From contig OY365810.1 in NCBI GenBank assembly GCA_959347315.1, forward strand, positions 13,047,597-13,111,596: 64,000 nucleotides of DNA, written 5' to 3'. The notes below the pieces were generated by a model that was not told the DNA's origin, ran no database searches, and saw only the letters and a list, made by a program, of their open reading frames with translations. Within the stretch, counting starts at the first letter, position 1. Every line of letters starts with the position of its first letter. This DNA is from Bimastos eiseni (lineage: Eukaryota; Annelida; Clitellata; Crassiclitellata; Lumbricidae). Positions 23,339 to 34,840 of this stretch are shown one piece after another. The translations under genes and the position numbers were made by a program.

Positions 23339-26300
23339 GTGAAAGCCAACGTAAATGATCCATAAAGAACTAAACAAGTTACAAAATGATGTCACACGTT
23401 ATGATTGATTGATGGCGGCCATAAGGGATGAAAGATCCCGCTAGTAGGGAGACCCATGTTCAGTCTAATAAGACAAACACGACGGTCGAGTGAAATAAAT
23501 TTTAGCAACTAAATTGTTATAATACATATGAGTCTAAAGGGCACAATATCAAGATAGAAAATAATGAACTGCCTGAGAGACTTGTAATGAGTGGACTACC
23601 CAAATGTACCCTACTTAATATTATCTCAAAGCCAGGGCCCTACAGAGAAAATGTGACGCATTTGGCCCATCACATTTTCTCAAGCAAGCAGTTCGAAGGT
23701 AGTTCTGTGTTGACCTCAGATCTGAGGTTAGCACAGAACTTTCTTCGAACACCTTAATCTCCTCGTGTCAGACTGAATGCAGCATATGCATTCAACGCCT
23801 CTGGAGCTCTCTTGAATTTGCTGGTGTCCTGTACATGGCTTTTGAGTGGCGCTTTAGAAGTTTTCATAAGTTAACGATCACGATTAGAGTTCGCAGCAGA
23901 TTTTTATACTATACGCCATTCTCTTTTCGTCTGTGCATTTAGATGGAACTTATTTGTGCTGAATTGTTTACTTGTGGAGGCAATTAATTATCAGAACTTA
24001 ACCAAAGGAAGGTACACGAATCTTAGACTGACGTATACCAAAACTGACCAAAGTAAATTAACAGAAAAGAAAAAGAAATCTAGAGCGAAACTGAGAGTAG
24101 GGCGGTGAAAAAAACACAGAATGAACTGTGAACGAAAATACAAAGTAATGAAACAATCTGACGAAGATGAGTCCTTATACGTCAGACAGGTCCACGTATA
24201 CAAAACTTATATGCCACCCAAATTTCATAAAAGTGACGTGATTTCCCATAGTCTTCCTTCTTCACAGACAATTCTGGGCAATCAACTTATCCGGGGTCAC
24301 TACGCAGTGGCCTGAGGCAGAATCGAATCTGCGACCTACCAGTAACACGGCATAGAACGTATACTGCTACACCACCGCATCCTACATTCATCAAAACTAG
24401 TATAAAGCAATTAATTCTTTAGCTTAGAATTCTAAAACTTAATTCAGTACGGTAGTATTTCCCGTGTAGGTCTTCGTATCGAGCAACGCAACTCATCCTC
24501 CACTCGTCTTCTTTGTCCATCGCCAGCTCCTTCTCGGTCTCGTCTCCACTCTCCAGGCATCCAAGGTTCTAGCTAGTTCTCAAAGACAAAAGAATGATGC
24601 AAAATGGCATAGAGTTAAGAAAGGGAGTGAACTAGATAACAAAGAGAAAAAGATGTAGAGTAGGATAGATTGCAATTAAGCAAACATTAACTTTATCATT
24701 TAACTGAGCTGCAACATGCCAAAATAAGTTTTTCAATGGCAAAGCATAGGGATTATGTTTCCAAAAGCTTTCGTAAAAAATCTCGTTCCATTCATCCACG
24801 ACAGGGAGGCAGCCAGACTTAAGATAACATTTTTGGCACAAGAAAAGAGAAAATAGGTTCAGCAGACCTACGAAGAGGGAAAATAGACATAATACAGCTG
24901 TAAACAGACTTGAGACAAGCAGAAGAGAAATTTAACAAAGAGACAGGCAGATAAAACAGAAAATCCTCTCTGTGTTTCATTATACTGGTCGATAGGTTGC
25001 CACATTCATGTAATAAGCATCTTCCAAACGAACTGACGATTCTATTAGATGCTAATCTATGGGATTTATAGTAAATAACATTCATAAAAACTGAAACTAA
25101 CCTAGCTGTTTGCACGACAGTCGGTCAACTGGATCATGTTATTTGCTCCGGACTGAAGCTGAGCTGAATAGTAGTGAATAGTGTCACACGACCATTGCAG
25201 CCGAAGACAGCTCGAAGACAGCAGGTAGCACTCCATGTCAGATGCCACAGCGCCTCTACCAGGACGGACGGACGGTGTCAAAACTGGCGGAGTTCTCTGG
25301 CCTGAGGCCGCCAGGATGGACGGTGCCAAACAGCCGTAGTTCTCTGACCTGCGTAATGTATAAACTTGCTGATGTTATCTAAATCTACACGGTTTCTCAA
25401 TTGTGTTGGTCTAGAGCTAATTAAATCAATAAAACGTTGTAAAAATGTGATGGATGGATCAAAATCGCAGACTTATTTTTGCATACTTGGCGCCACAATC
25501 GTCTGGATTTCTGAAGCTCGAAGTTCCTGTCGTTTGCCATGGTTGCTAACCGCTGCCTGCGTGGAATTACTTGGGTTATGGTTAGAATAAAAAAGAATAT
25601 AAATACTAGGAACAGTAGTAGGTCCATACAATCCAACGTTGGAAGTTTCTAGCACTAGTTCTTCAAAACACGTGACCAGTCACAGAGGCCAGCAAGACAT
25701 GCCAGGACAAACTAAAGGACCGTGTGGCCAGGAACTGTAAACTGGTCAGGGTTCCTAACCAAACCGCTGTACCGCGGGCACAATGACAATTGACACGTTT
25801 AATGTCAACATTATTGTCACATTGAGCCGCGTAAGTAACTCATTATTGGTATTTTAAGCACTAAAAAAATTAGTTCAATTTCATGAACTTTTCAATCTAC
25901 AATTGATAGTCGATTATCTATAGTGACTCTCAGTGACACACTTTACAGACTTAGCTCACATTGACACTCGGTTACAGCCAACATTTAGTCATTTATTCAT
26001 CGTCTCTATCTATGTATCCACTCTCATCAGCTCTTTTTTCGCAGAAGTGTTTAAACTCGCCGATAAATGGCAGTTAAAATCAAGGTTTGTAGCTAATGAT
26101 GGCTAAATCGATCTCTAAATTGAAAAATTCGATAAGAAATCGTATTCTTTTAATCAGTTGAGTTTACTTGCTACCCCTCAAAGAAAATTCAATCGAAACA
26201 GAAGCCGAATACGGAAGAAATTCAACGAATAGCAGCAAATATTTTGAACACGTCCGTCTTCTTTGCGATCTGCGCTGCAACTGACAAATCAATTGAGTCA

Positions 26301-26520
26301 GAGACTGAAGATAATACGATGACGTTATAATCATAACGTCATTTTTTGCCTTTGGCAAAGTGCCAACGTTTGTCATTTTTAGGATGCAGTCTGAATTATA
26401 TGTTAGCATCTATTGTAAGTAAGTAAATTAAGTTAGCATATATATTTTTTGTTAATAATGACGATAGGCCTAATCTTCGAAAGAGGCTATGTTGGAATAG
26501 ACACCGTAGTTTGCAGTCTG
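23339..26520. other. Gene-poor stretch
   Basis: No exon set could be assembled. It contains the tRNA-like sequence at 24298-24390, a short segment around 23780-23900 similar to 7495-7620 and 5770-5840 (GCTGGTG...TTGAGTGGCGCTTT), a candidate minus-strand reading at 24470-24570 (ETEKELAMDKEDEWRMSC) without clear splice sites, and a GC-rich block at 25110-25340 that may be a noncoding exon. Confidence 0.5.
24298..24390 (-). mobile_element. tRNA-like sequence, probably a SINE head
   Basis: On the minus strand GGTGGTGTAGCAGTATACG and GCAGATTCGATTCTGC look like D-arm and T-arm sequences of a tRNA. The T stem pairs but the acceptor ends do not, so it is more likely a SINE or tRNA relic than a working tRNA. 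Confidence 0.5.
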
Positions 26521-26529
26521 TTAATACAG

Positions 26530-27929
26530 ACGGTCATAAAGAATGAGAAACAATAGGAAGTAATGGTCCATGGACTATGGCTCATAAGCTAGAGATGAAC
26601 GCTTCGCTCAAACACCGCGGGCAATAATTGCTCACATCTAATTATATTCCCCGCTAATTTGCAAAATACCTACTGCATATAGAATAAAATTGCTTGTTGG
26701 CATGAATTGGTTTCAAGCAACTTAGCAAACATTCGCTACGTATTGTTTATTTAACATGGGCCCACGCACATAAATGTCCAATGCAAATAAAAGTAGGGGA
26801 TTGTCGTCATCTAAAATGGCATAGGCCTACTCCTAGAGCTTTAAGCTATATTAATTATATCACATTGTATAATACATAAATCAGTCAGCAAGTAAATCGG
26901 TGAATTGACTGGAATATTGCTTAATAAATATTAGGCCTACCATCCACTCAGTTAGTCCATTTATTCCCCATTAAACAGTCCATTTGATAATCGAATAACC
27001 GATTTCTTAAATTGTTTATCGATTATAATTTAGTTACTGAAATGCGTAAATTGACTAGAATGAGAATTAGCAAAATCTTGATGTAAGAGCGACTGCTCCA
27101 GAGCGTTCCAATGATTCAGTCCTTCGACGGTTACGAGCGTATGAGTCTGACAGACGCCCTTGTGTCGAGGTCCTACGATGACGGGCAGTGTATCATCCGA
27201 GATGGGGACGGGTAATCAGATGGCATGTTCTTCGTCGAGTGGTGTGACGTGCGGGTATAAAGATCTGCGACCAGGGCGAGGAGAAGGTCGTTTCGAGGGC
27301 GACGAGTGGAATGTACTTCGAAGAGATGGCCCTGTTCGAAAACAGAGAGAGGTCGACCAGCGTCTGCGCCGTCGGAAGAGTCAAAGTGGCTTTCCTGGAA
27401 AGGTAGTGCTTCGAACGGCTGCTCGGATCGTGCCTGGACGTCATGAAAAGAAACACGATGACCTACCAGAAGAGCAGCTTCTAACCGGGTTCGAACATGA
27501 TCGACACTCAATTCGTGACACATAACGCCGAACAATAATTATTAATTATTAAAGAGGTCGTGTGGTTTGTGATAATGGCGGTCGAACCCGGTGCCCAGAG
27601 ATTGAGGTCAAGCTTCGATCGATTTGGCCTTGCGCCCCAACATCTTATCCACCATTTTCCAGTTATTAAATGGACAATTTCTAGAGCGCCGTAACACAGT
27701 TAAGGATACCGCTCCGCCACAAACGCTGCAAGTCACCGATTTTCCCTCTTGGTTTTTGTGCAACACACAATGTCGTCTGTAAACGAAATTAGGTCTCACA
27801 TTTTCACGCTGTTACCAAACTGAGAAATATAATGCACCAAATGTTATCGCGTACGAAATTTATGGGAATATTTTTTATAAATAACAATGCAACAATGATC
27901 ATTTGTTGTTTCTCATTCTTTATGACCGT
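26530..27929. repeat. 24-bp perfect inverted repeats flanking the PKA pseudogene
   Basis: The 24 bases at 26530-26553 (starting ACGGTCATAAAGAATG) are exactly reverse-complementary to 27906-27929. The arms are 1.35 kb apart and enclose the PKA pseudogene. No matching target duplication is seen. Confidence 0.8.
27096..27484 (+). pseudogene. PKA regulatory subunit (RII-like) pseudogene, C-terminal cAMP-binding domain
   Basis: Conceptual translation gives LQSVPMIQSFDGYERMSLTD then DDGQCIIRDGDG in one frame; after a frame change near 27260 it continues with SGMYFEEMALFENRERSTSV, VCAVGRVKVAFLER and CFERLLGSCLDVMKRN. This is the second cyclic-nucleotide-binding domain and the C-terminal end of a cAMP-dependent protein kinase regulatory subunit; the FERLLGxC..MKRN ending is closer to type II. 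The phosphate-binding cassette FGE(L/M)AL reads FEEMAL. Defects are two in-frame stops in the first part, one frameshift, and a TAG inside the second part. No introns interrupt the domain and the 5' part is absent, which suggests a 5'-truncated retrocopy, although no poly(A) tract remains. It cannot make a functional subunit. Confidence 0.85.
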
Positions 27930-27987
27930 GACACATAACGCGTGATAAGCATGCAAAGATGGTACTATTCAATGCGGAAAATAGGCC

Positions 27988-28581
27988 TATTATCAAGGTA
28001 TTTTATCTTTAAAAAATAAAAAAATGGTAAAAGAGATCTTAGAGTCGTACGTAGACAATTCTTTGATACTTCAAACTAACAAGGACTCTGTGACCTATTT
28101 GTAGGCCTTTCGCACTACAGTTCGGACACAGTGCTCATGAATAAGCTGATACTTTACATTTGACTTTTGAGTGCCGCTTCATAAATTTATGGATAACAAT
28201 GGTGGCTGCGTTAGGTAGGCTATAATAGACCAGAATTCACCATGCGCCCTAGTTACGTAGTTTCTTCATTACTGAGCCATCTTGATGCTTCGGTCTTAGG
28301 AAGAAAATTTCTTTAAGTTGTGAGCCGGTCAAGTACTACCACCTGTTCAATTTGGTTGAGTAGCGGTTCACAACTTTTACTATTTTAAGGTTTTAACTTA
28401 TTGATTGAAGAAAACTACATTCCTTTGTGTCCAATAATTGATGGCCAGACATAGGGTGAAGAAGAAATTTTGTAGGGTCCTATCAAGGAATTTTATCTTT
28501 AAAAAAATAATGAAATGATAAAAAAACGATCTTAGAATCGTATGTAGACAATTCTTTGATATTTAAAACCAACTAGGACTC
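27988..28581. repeat. About 100-bp imperfect direct repeat
   Basis: 27988-28089 and 28477-28581 share TATCAAGG, ATTTTATCTTTAAAAAA, GATCTTAGA, GTAGACAATTCTTTGATA and AAGGACTC or TAGGACTC in order, 489 bp apart. The spacer has no gene. They could be a local duplication or short terminal repeats of an element. Confidence 0.75.
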
Positions 28582-28611
28582 CTCTCTCTGCTCCTGCCCC
28601 TCTCCGGTTCC

Positions 28612-28785
28612 TAAGCCGCAAGAGCCGAGAGAGGGGCAAGAGCCGAGAGAGGGGCAAGAGCCGAGAGAGGGGCAAGAGCCGAGAGAGGGGCAAGAGCCGA
28701 GAGAGGGGCAAGAGCAGAGAGAGGGGCAAGAGCAGAGAGAAGGGCAGAAGCCTACAGAGGGGCAAGAGCCGAGAGCGGGGACAGT
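28612..28785. repeat. 18-bp minisatellite, about 8-9 copies
   Basis: Units of AGCCGAGAGAGGGGCAAG repeat in tandem with small changes at the distal end. Since 18 is a multiple of 3 it leaves long open frames on the minus strand (LPLSRL or CPSLGS), which are not evidence of a gene. Confidence 0.95.
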
Positions 28786-29119
28786 GTCCTGTCTCACACC
28801 ATTTCCTCTACCGACTTCGTTGGAAGATGTATTGCGTTCCGCTACATTTGCACCACGGCGTGTTGGTTCCAGAAGAAGAACAGCTTGTGGGGAGGGAATT
28901 CTTTCACGTTCTCTCCCAGGCATGATATCAGTTTGCAATGGAGACAAATTTGAGTGTCTGAAAAGGTACTGTGGCGAGAGTATTAGGTTTGCTCCAGTAC
29001 CTTGACAAGTACTGGGGCGAATGTCCCTGTTGCCCCTATGGAGTCGGCGCCTATGATGACAGCCACGTACTATAATTATTTTATTGATACACCTCAAGCA
29101 TGCAGATCTGAGTGTCCGC

Positions 29120-30960
29120 CGCCATTTATGTAAAGCCAGCGTCGAAATTACTATTCTGCATCACCTGTGTTAACAGACTGAGTCGTCGGTTAAGTATATC
29201 TATTGGTTCAAGGCAGTCCAGAAACAACGCTCAGCAGTTGAGTCGACTGCAAAAGCATTAGATTTCACGATGCAATAAAAATACTCCAATAGCAGAGATG
29301 AATATGTTTCAAATTAGTTTGCTCATGTTTTACTATCATCACAGATTGTAATTTGTTACATAATATTATGTGTCTTATTACGATCTATCTTATCTTCGTT
29401 TATTAAACGAGCTGGCAATCCGCAGCAAATAACATTCGTGTACAAAGAACATAAAAAAATGATAGCAATAATAGTTTGATAGCAGTGGCTATGCGTTCAA
29501 TGTGCGCTGAGCGAGCGGGTTTGGCCCTTGTCTGGAGAGTTACTGTGTAGGGACCTTGAGCAAGTCTTTCGCGCACAATTGCTCTGCACTACAGCTGCAA
29601 ATGCGCCGTCGAGGCGTGTGCCACCAGGAAGTGTGTGCACTTCTTAGCAAAAAATGTTGAAAGAATTCGGTATCAAATTTCGGTAATAAATTTTTAAAAA
29701 TTTAAAAATGTCATCAATTAACGTTATTACGAAGCGTCGTACACGTGTGATGCAGATGCTCTTTGGACATTCAGTTCACTAGAAAATCTCTAGAATATTC
29801 CATAGTGTTGTTTTGATGAGTTCTTCCTTTATAAGTTTAATCTCGCAGTGACCCAAAATAGTAAATCTAGTTTCGTAATTGACAGCTAAGACCATTTTCA
29901 CAGGTTGCGTGATAGACATTATTAGGCCTATGTATCAAGGGCCTTGCGCAACCATATTGCATTGCTGTGACCTTGATTTGTGTCTTTCTGCCTAGGGTCA
30001 TAATGAAGAAATCACAGCATACATCTACGTACATACATACATCTACGTACACGTATGCAATTTATGTTACTACGCCCATCATAAGCACAACAGATAAATT
30101 ATTGATAAGAAATTTTCGCATTAATTTTGTGTTCTTTTGCTTAAAACTGCAGAATATAATGTTTTTAACTGTGCTTATTGATCTGTAACAGATGTTTGCA
30201 AAGCAACATAAATATTGTCAACAGATTTTACGATTATATCACGCAAACGTTTTTCATTTAACCTGTAGTTTCTGGCCTCTATCCAAGTAGGTCTAATAAT
30301 TATAATAGCTGGAGTTCACTAAAAATGCCTAAGTTCAACAAGCATCACCGATCCGTAAATTATTACTAGACATGATTGCGGCCTATTGAAAAGTGAATAA
30401 CTTTCTAAACTGGCCGATTGTACACAAGTTCCACATTAATGTCAACCGTATCACCTTCAATCTAGGCTGACCTATGGACGTCTTTGTAACTTCCTTATAC
30501 TCGACCAGGTCTTTTCTGACTTTCTCAATATACATGTATTGATGAGTAGGCTACATCAAGTAGCACGCGCATCTCATCTGTTGCTGACCATAGATAGACT
30601 GCGTGACTCTATTCCGACAAATGCAAACAAAGTCTGTTCTTATTTTACAGATCTCGAATAAAAGCGTTTTCTTGAACTCATGTCCTCCACAGGTTGGACT
30701 CATCATGACCCATGAATTTCGCTTGCACAACTATGTTTTATAATCGACCATTGCCTGAGTTCTTCGGATTATTACAACGGCGCCATAGCAGTTCTTGAAT
30801 TATAATAATTTATGTTCAATAATATGTTAGTAGTTTGCCGCAATATCCCGCCAGTAGCGTAGAGTGTGTTGTCGTTTTGTTTCACTCGATGGAACTTAAT
30901 CAATAAAAGTTGTAGTTTGGGTTTTAATTCAGGCTCACAATCCGTTGAAGCAATCGATTC
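29120..30960 (+). repeat. Dispersed repeat family R, copy 4 (longest)
   Basis: This is the only copy that contains both the 5' segments shared with 230-1000 and the 3' segments shared with 13020-14330 and 22630-22860, so it approximates the full unit (about 1.6 kb without the inserted SINE at 29478-29700). No long coding frame is visible; it could be a LINE 3' UTR, an LTR or a non-autonomous element. Confidence 0.6.
29478..29700 (+). mobile_element. tRNA-derived SINE, family A, 5'-decayed copy
   Basis: It shares TAGGGACCTTGAGCAAGTC, the GCGCCGTCGAGGCGTG stretch and the GCAAAAAATGTTG 3' region with the copy at 19320. The tRNA-like head is degraded at the A box. It interrupts the large dispersed repeat at 29150-30960. 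Confidence 0.75.
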
Positions 30961-31009
30961 TTAATGCTTCGTTGTTTATTTCTTTGTGAGTTAGTGTGTT
31001 TGGGTGTAC

Positions 31010-31112
31010 CTTTCTGTGTATGTTTGTGTCTCTATCTGTGTATGTTTGTGTCTCTATCTGTGTATGTTTGTGTCTCTATCTGTGTATGTTTGTGTCTCTA
31101 TCTGTGTATGGT
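31010..31112. repeat. 22-bp minisatellite, about 4.5 copies
   Basis: Units of TGTATGTTTGTGTCTCTATC plus two bases repeat just after copy 4 of family R. The alternating YVCVSI reading is an artefact. Confidence 0.9.
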
Positions 31113-31889
31113 GTGCGATTGAGTGGTTGTTATCCATTTTTGGCAGATATTTGTGTTTGAGGAATGCGTCTATGTGCCGTGGATATCATTGCACTAAGTA
31201 TAGCAAAGTAAACAGACTTCCCTCTCGCTTGGCTGTTTTTGAGTTTCCGAAATTCTAGTCAGACTGAGTGAGTGAGTGACTGACTGATTGACTGACTGAC
31301 TTACTGACTGCCTGGCTGGCTTTCTTTGACAGGCTGACAGAATGTGCGTGCGCTAAATAATTATTATATAGCACCAACGACAAAATGAAGAAGACAAATG
31401 CTCATAGTTATCGTTTTTTGGCTGAGGAGTTGTAACAGAAAATATCTATTGTTTATGATTAAAGCCGCGATAGAATGCAACTGACGTGGTTCTGATGTTA
31501 AACGCGAGGTTCAAGAAAGTCGCCAAGTACCATTTGACATCTTCTGCTGAATTGGTTCTGATCTTATTCGCTAGGTGTCGTAGTAATCGCTCGGTGGACA
31601 AAGACGGCGGAAAACCAAATGGCGGTCGGCAGAATTCCTAGTTCTTACTGCCCTGAGGTGAATTGTTCTTAGAGTGTTAGTAACTTTCTAGAGCGACTTC
31701 CAATCGAACGGAACCGTTCCGTATGACCGAAGTTGTGCATATTTAAACGGGGTTAAAAGTTCAGACGGGGTTTGAAAGTTAGAGAAAGTGTTGCCGAGTG
31801 TAGCTATTGAATTAGAATCCGCGAGGATGATCACGATGATGATGGTGTCGTTGTTGTTCAGTCATCGGCGGAGGCGTAGTCGTTGTCGC

Positions 31890-33806
31890 TTAATGATGAC
31901 CCTTGATTCCATCTTCAATATGTTCGATGCAGTCGTTCCAGGCCTCCCTGTCCCAGCAGCGTCCAAGCTTGGCAGCAACAACGTGAAGGATGGCGGTCTT
32001 GAAGGCCTGACAAATCAAATAAACGTCACTGTAAGTGTCTGTATGTGTGTGTGTGATTTGTTGATCTTCTATAATATATTCTGATCTCATATTATAGCAA
32101 AAGAATATATCTTCATTTCACAGCTGTATTTTATACGCAAAACATCAGCCTCTAATATGACCCCTTCCAGCAGTTAATAAGTGCACATGATAAAGCATCG
32201 CTGGCAATGATCAAGGACTACATATATTTCGTTTAATGTGGCTGAATGTCAAACTGCAGTCAGTTAAGTATTAACCAATAGATTACCACTACAACTGTTC
32301 TCATATACAATTCAGTGCAACACAGTTGTAATTGATGGTTAATTATCTACTCACAGTTTTATATTGAAGTGTTTTCAAGCCAAACTTGCTCAAGGTCCCT
32401 ACACAATAACTAATTGGACGGGGATCGAACTCGAGTCATCTCCCGATTTCAGGCAGAACGCTCTAACCAATCGTCCACCGTGCAATCACGTCGATTAAGA
32501 TGTGCTTCTTCATGGTCCAAAAACAACTGGAATTACTTACATCGAAGTAGTTGTCTGGAATCTTCCTTCCTTCGTGCTGTACTTGCAGGTGGTCAAGTTC
32601 TTCCTTGAGGGTTGCTGGCTGGTCGAGGGTATTGATGGCAATGTCCAATCCGCCCAAGACACGCTCGGCGTGGGCTATGAACTCAGGGTGGGACGTGTCA
32701 TCACCATGCACCCTCTTGAAGAGGTCACGCGACTCAGGGACCTGCGCAAAGGTTCTGCAATAAAGCAACGCCTCAGTTTAAGGCAACGATGAAAAAAATT
32801 AATATAGCGCCGTTGTGATCAGTGCTTAGCGTTATTTACAGTTATGCTCACGTGAGTATTTGTGCATCGTAAAACAGAAGAACTAGAGGAGTCTCTTAAA
32901 CTACAGCCCCGTCAGTCATGACCCATGAGTATAAATAAAATTCTTAGCTACCTCATTTTCAACGCATATCATCGTTGTTATGGACGCGTCGTTAAATAAA
33001 CTTATATCAGTCAGTCAGACCTCATTTTCATAACCTCAGCATGTAAGCTCTCTCCCTCGCCGTCTCATCTTCCCACCTAAAGCTCACGGTCAGCTTACTC
33101 ACTAAGATTGATCTGCCCAAACATCAGTGAAGCAGAGTGTAATATCTTATACAAAGCTGATTATAGTTTACTTCGCAGCTACTTAAATATCTGGTGTAAA
33201 CATACAGAGAAAGAAGGAAAATAAGAATAAAAATTCTCTGCTATACCGTGATTTTTTGCTTCAACAAGTTGCTTATTAGTCACAAGGTTCTGTTTGCTCT
33301 AAGCTTTCATTTCCTCTTATGATAATAATAATTATATGTTATATGATATGTGAACTACTATTGCGCTCATCTGTTATGTATCGAATAATATAAAAGAACT
33401 TGACAGAAACGGAAATGACGATGCTCACGTAAGAAACTTCTTCTATTGATGGTGGTGGCGATGATGATGATGATGCTAAGCGTATTAGCAAAGATGACAG
33501 TCATAATGCTCATAATTTCTTCAAGGGATGCAAGGAATTCGGATATATTGCTGGGGAGAATAATAATGATGGTGATGATGGTAACAACGATGATGATTAT
33601 AATGATAATGATGAGAATGATGATGACGTATGGGATATGAGTGGTTATACTAACGCTCTCCAGATGGCCTGAGCGAAGGCTTCTCTGTCGTGTCCACTGC
33701 TGTAGGCTCTTCCCCATTCGCTCTTTACCTTCAGTCCTTCCAAGGTTCCGCACTGCTTCGCAACAGCGGCGCCAACAAAAGCGAGCAGGACAACCAGAAG
33801 CTTCAT
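31890..33806 (-). CDS. Annelid-type extracellular globin (haemoglobin chain precursor), 160 aa
   Basis: Exons are 33806-33655, 32754-32541 and 32006-31890. Intron 1 (donor GTTAGT) splits a codon after its second base in helix B, and intron 2 (donor GTAAGT) is phase 0 in helix G; these are the conserved globin intron sites B12.2 and G7.0. The precursor has a 16-residue signal peptide (MKLLVVLLAFVGAAVA) and a 144-residue mature chain starting KQC. Landmarks are Trp31 (A helix), Phe63 (CD1 position), distal His79, proximal His111, and Cys19 with Cys148 (AWNDC), the intrachain pair of annelid secreted globins. A third cysteine, Cys139, lies in GRCWD. The product should bind O2 and assemble into a giant extracellular haemoglobin in blood or coelomic fluid. 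The KVKSEW and NYFDAFK stretches recall A-type chains, but subtype needs a phylogeny. A SINE sits in intron 2. Confidence 0.95.
32382..32483 (-). mobile_element. tRNA-derived SINE, family A, inside globin intron 2
   Basis: On the minus strand GCACGGTGGACGATTGGTTA and GAGTTCGATCCCCGTC give the A and B boxes, followed by GTAGGGACCTTGAGCAAG. It is truncated to about 100 bp and lies between exons 2 and 3 of the globin gene in the gene's own orientation. Confidence 0.75.
33440..33640. repeat. GAT/ATG-rich tract in globin intron 1
   Basis: Degenerate GAT and ATG triplet repeats lie in intron 1 of the globin gene beside exon 1. They create a false long minus-strand frame that overlaps exon 1. Confidence 0.85.
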
Positions 33807-33841
33807 TTTCAAGACAAGTTTCAACCTGCCAAGTAAAACAA

Positions 33842-33849
33842 CTTTTATA
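33842..33849 (-). promoter_or_regulatory. TATA-like box close to the globin start codon
   Basis: TATAAAAG reads on the minus strand about 36-43 bases upstream of the globin ATG at 33806. Initiation 25-30 bases downstream would leave a leader of roughly 10-15 bases. A competing model uses a far-upstream leader exon (34841-34949), because a pyrimidine-rich TTGGCAG acceptor-like site lies between this box and the ATG. Confidence 0.45.
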
Positions 33850-34840
33850 GCGCCAAGATGACAATGAATATAAAAATAAAGAACGCACGACGACCTTGAT
33901 GAAAATAAGAAGAGAAGCAGGAAGACCAATGGAAAGATAAATAGAAAGGCAAACAATCAAACAATTCGAAAGAGTAACAGACAATTTATTTAAAGATAGA
34001 CAATCAGTCAGATAAGTAAACAGACAAAAGACAATTGGAAAGTCATGCCGGTACAAGAAGGAAATATAAACCGATTTTACAGAGGAATAAACATAAGTAA
34101 CCAGAAAATAAACATAAAGCAAAAATCATGTGAAAAAGTTCCACTTTGTTTAGAAACCAAGCGAATGAAACATACATTTATGGCACTTCAATTCTAAAAG
34201 TGTTTTTACATTTCTTCAGTGTTCGCAGTTGCATTTCGAGAGAACTGGGAATTCTCTTAAAGCCTTTCGTTTTTTATTTGTAATTACAGCGCATCCATTC
34301 GCTTTAATTACTTTGACGTGAAATTTTAAAAGCCCATCCAGACTTGTTCTTATGACTATGCTGACAACGGCATTATATGCAAGGATTCCGATCTGCGAAT
34401 AATTTTCCTTACGTATATGACATCTATCTTCACATATTTTTATCAGCTATGCCTTGGCTCCTTCCTATTTTCCTAGTGTATAATTATGACATAATATGTT
34501 TTTTCATATATCTTTCAGTTTTGCTTGTCACAATCAGAATAAAAGTTTATGGAGTAACGAATGACGCATTAGACGTAAGTTCCCAACTCTGAAATTATTT
34601 CCAATGCCTTCATAAATAGCATTAAATGACGCACAAAGATCAGGCCAAATAAACTATAAGTAGCAATGCCCAGACCTCTTAATTTTCCTACTACATTGTA
34701 CTGGATATTGTTTTAGATCGGTAAAGAGTTACGATGCGTTTTCTCAACGAATTTTATCATTATTACCTGTTAGTGAGAGGCAAATCTTGCAATACGTTAC
34801 GTTATATAATCTGGCAGATGCAATGAAGAAATGCACTTAC

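Noticed and set aside
24298..24390. A functional tRNA gene
   Set aside because: The T arm and D-like arm are present but the acceptor stem does not pair; more likely a SINE head.
24470..24570. Protein-like minus-strand reading with ETEKELAMDKEDEWRMSC
   Set aside because: No convincing acceptor and donor pair in phase, and no family resemblance.
25102..25340. GC-rich minus-strand block with a GTTAGT donor-like site
   Set aside because: Could be a noncoding first exon, but the open frame ends just before the donor and no partner exon was found.
28532..29097. 174-codon minus-strand frame with CPSLGS repeats
   Set aside because: Two thirds is the 18-bp minisatellite; the remaining part shows no domain I recognise and no splice context.
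33367..34122. 251-codon minus-strand frame overlapping globin exon 1
   Set aside because: It overlaps globin exon 1 and intron 1 in a different frame and is full of Ile runs from the GAT-rich tract.
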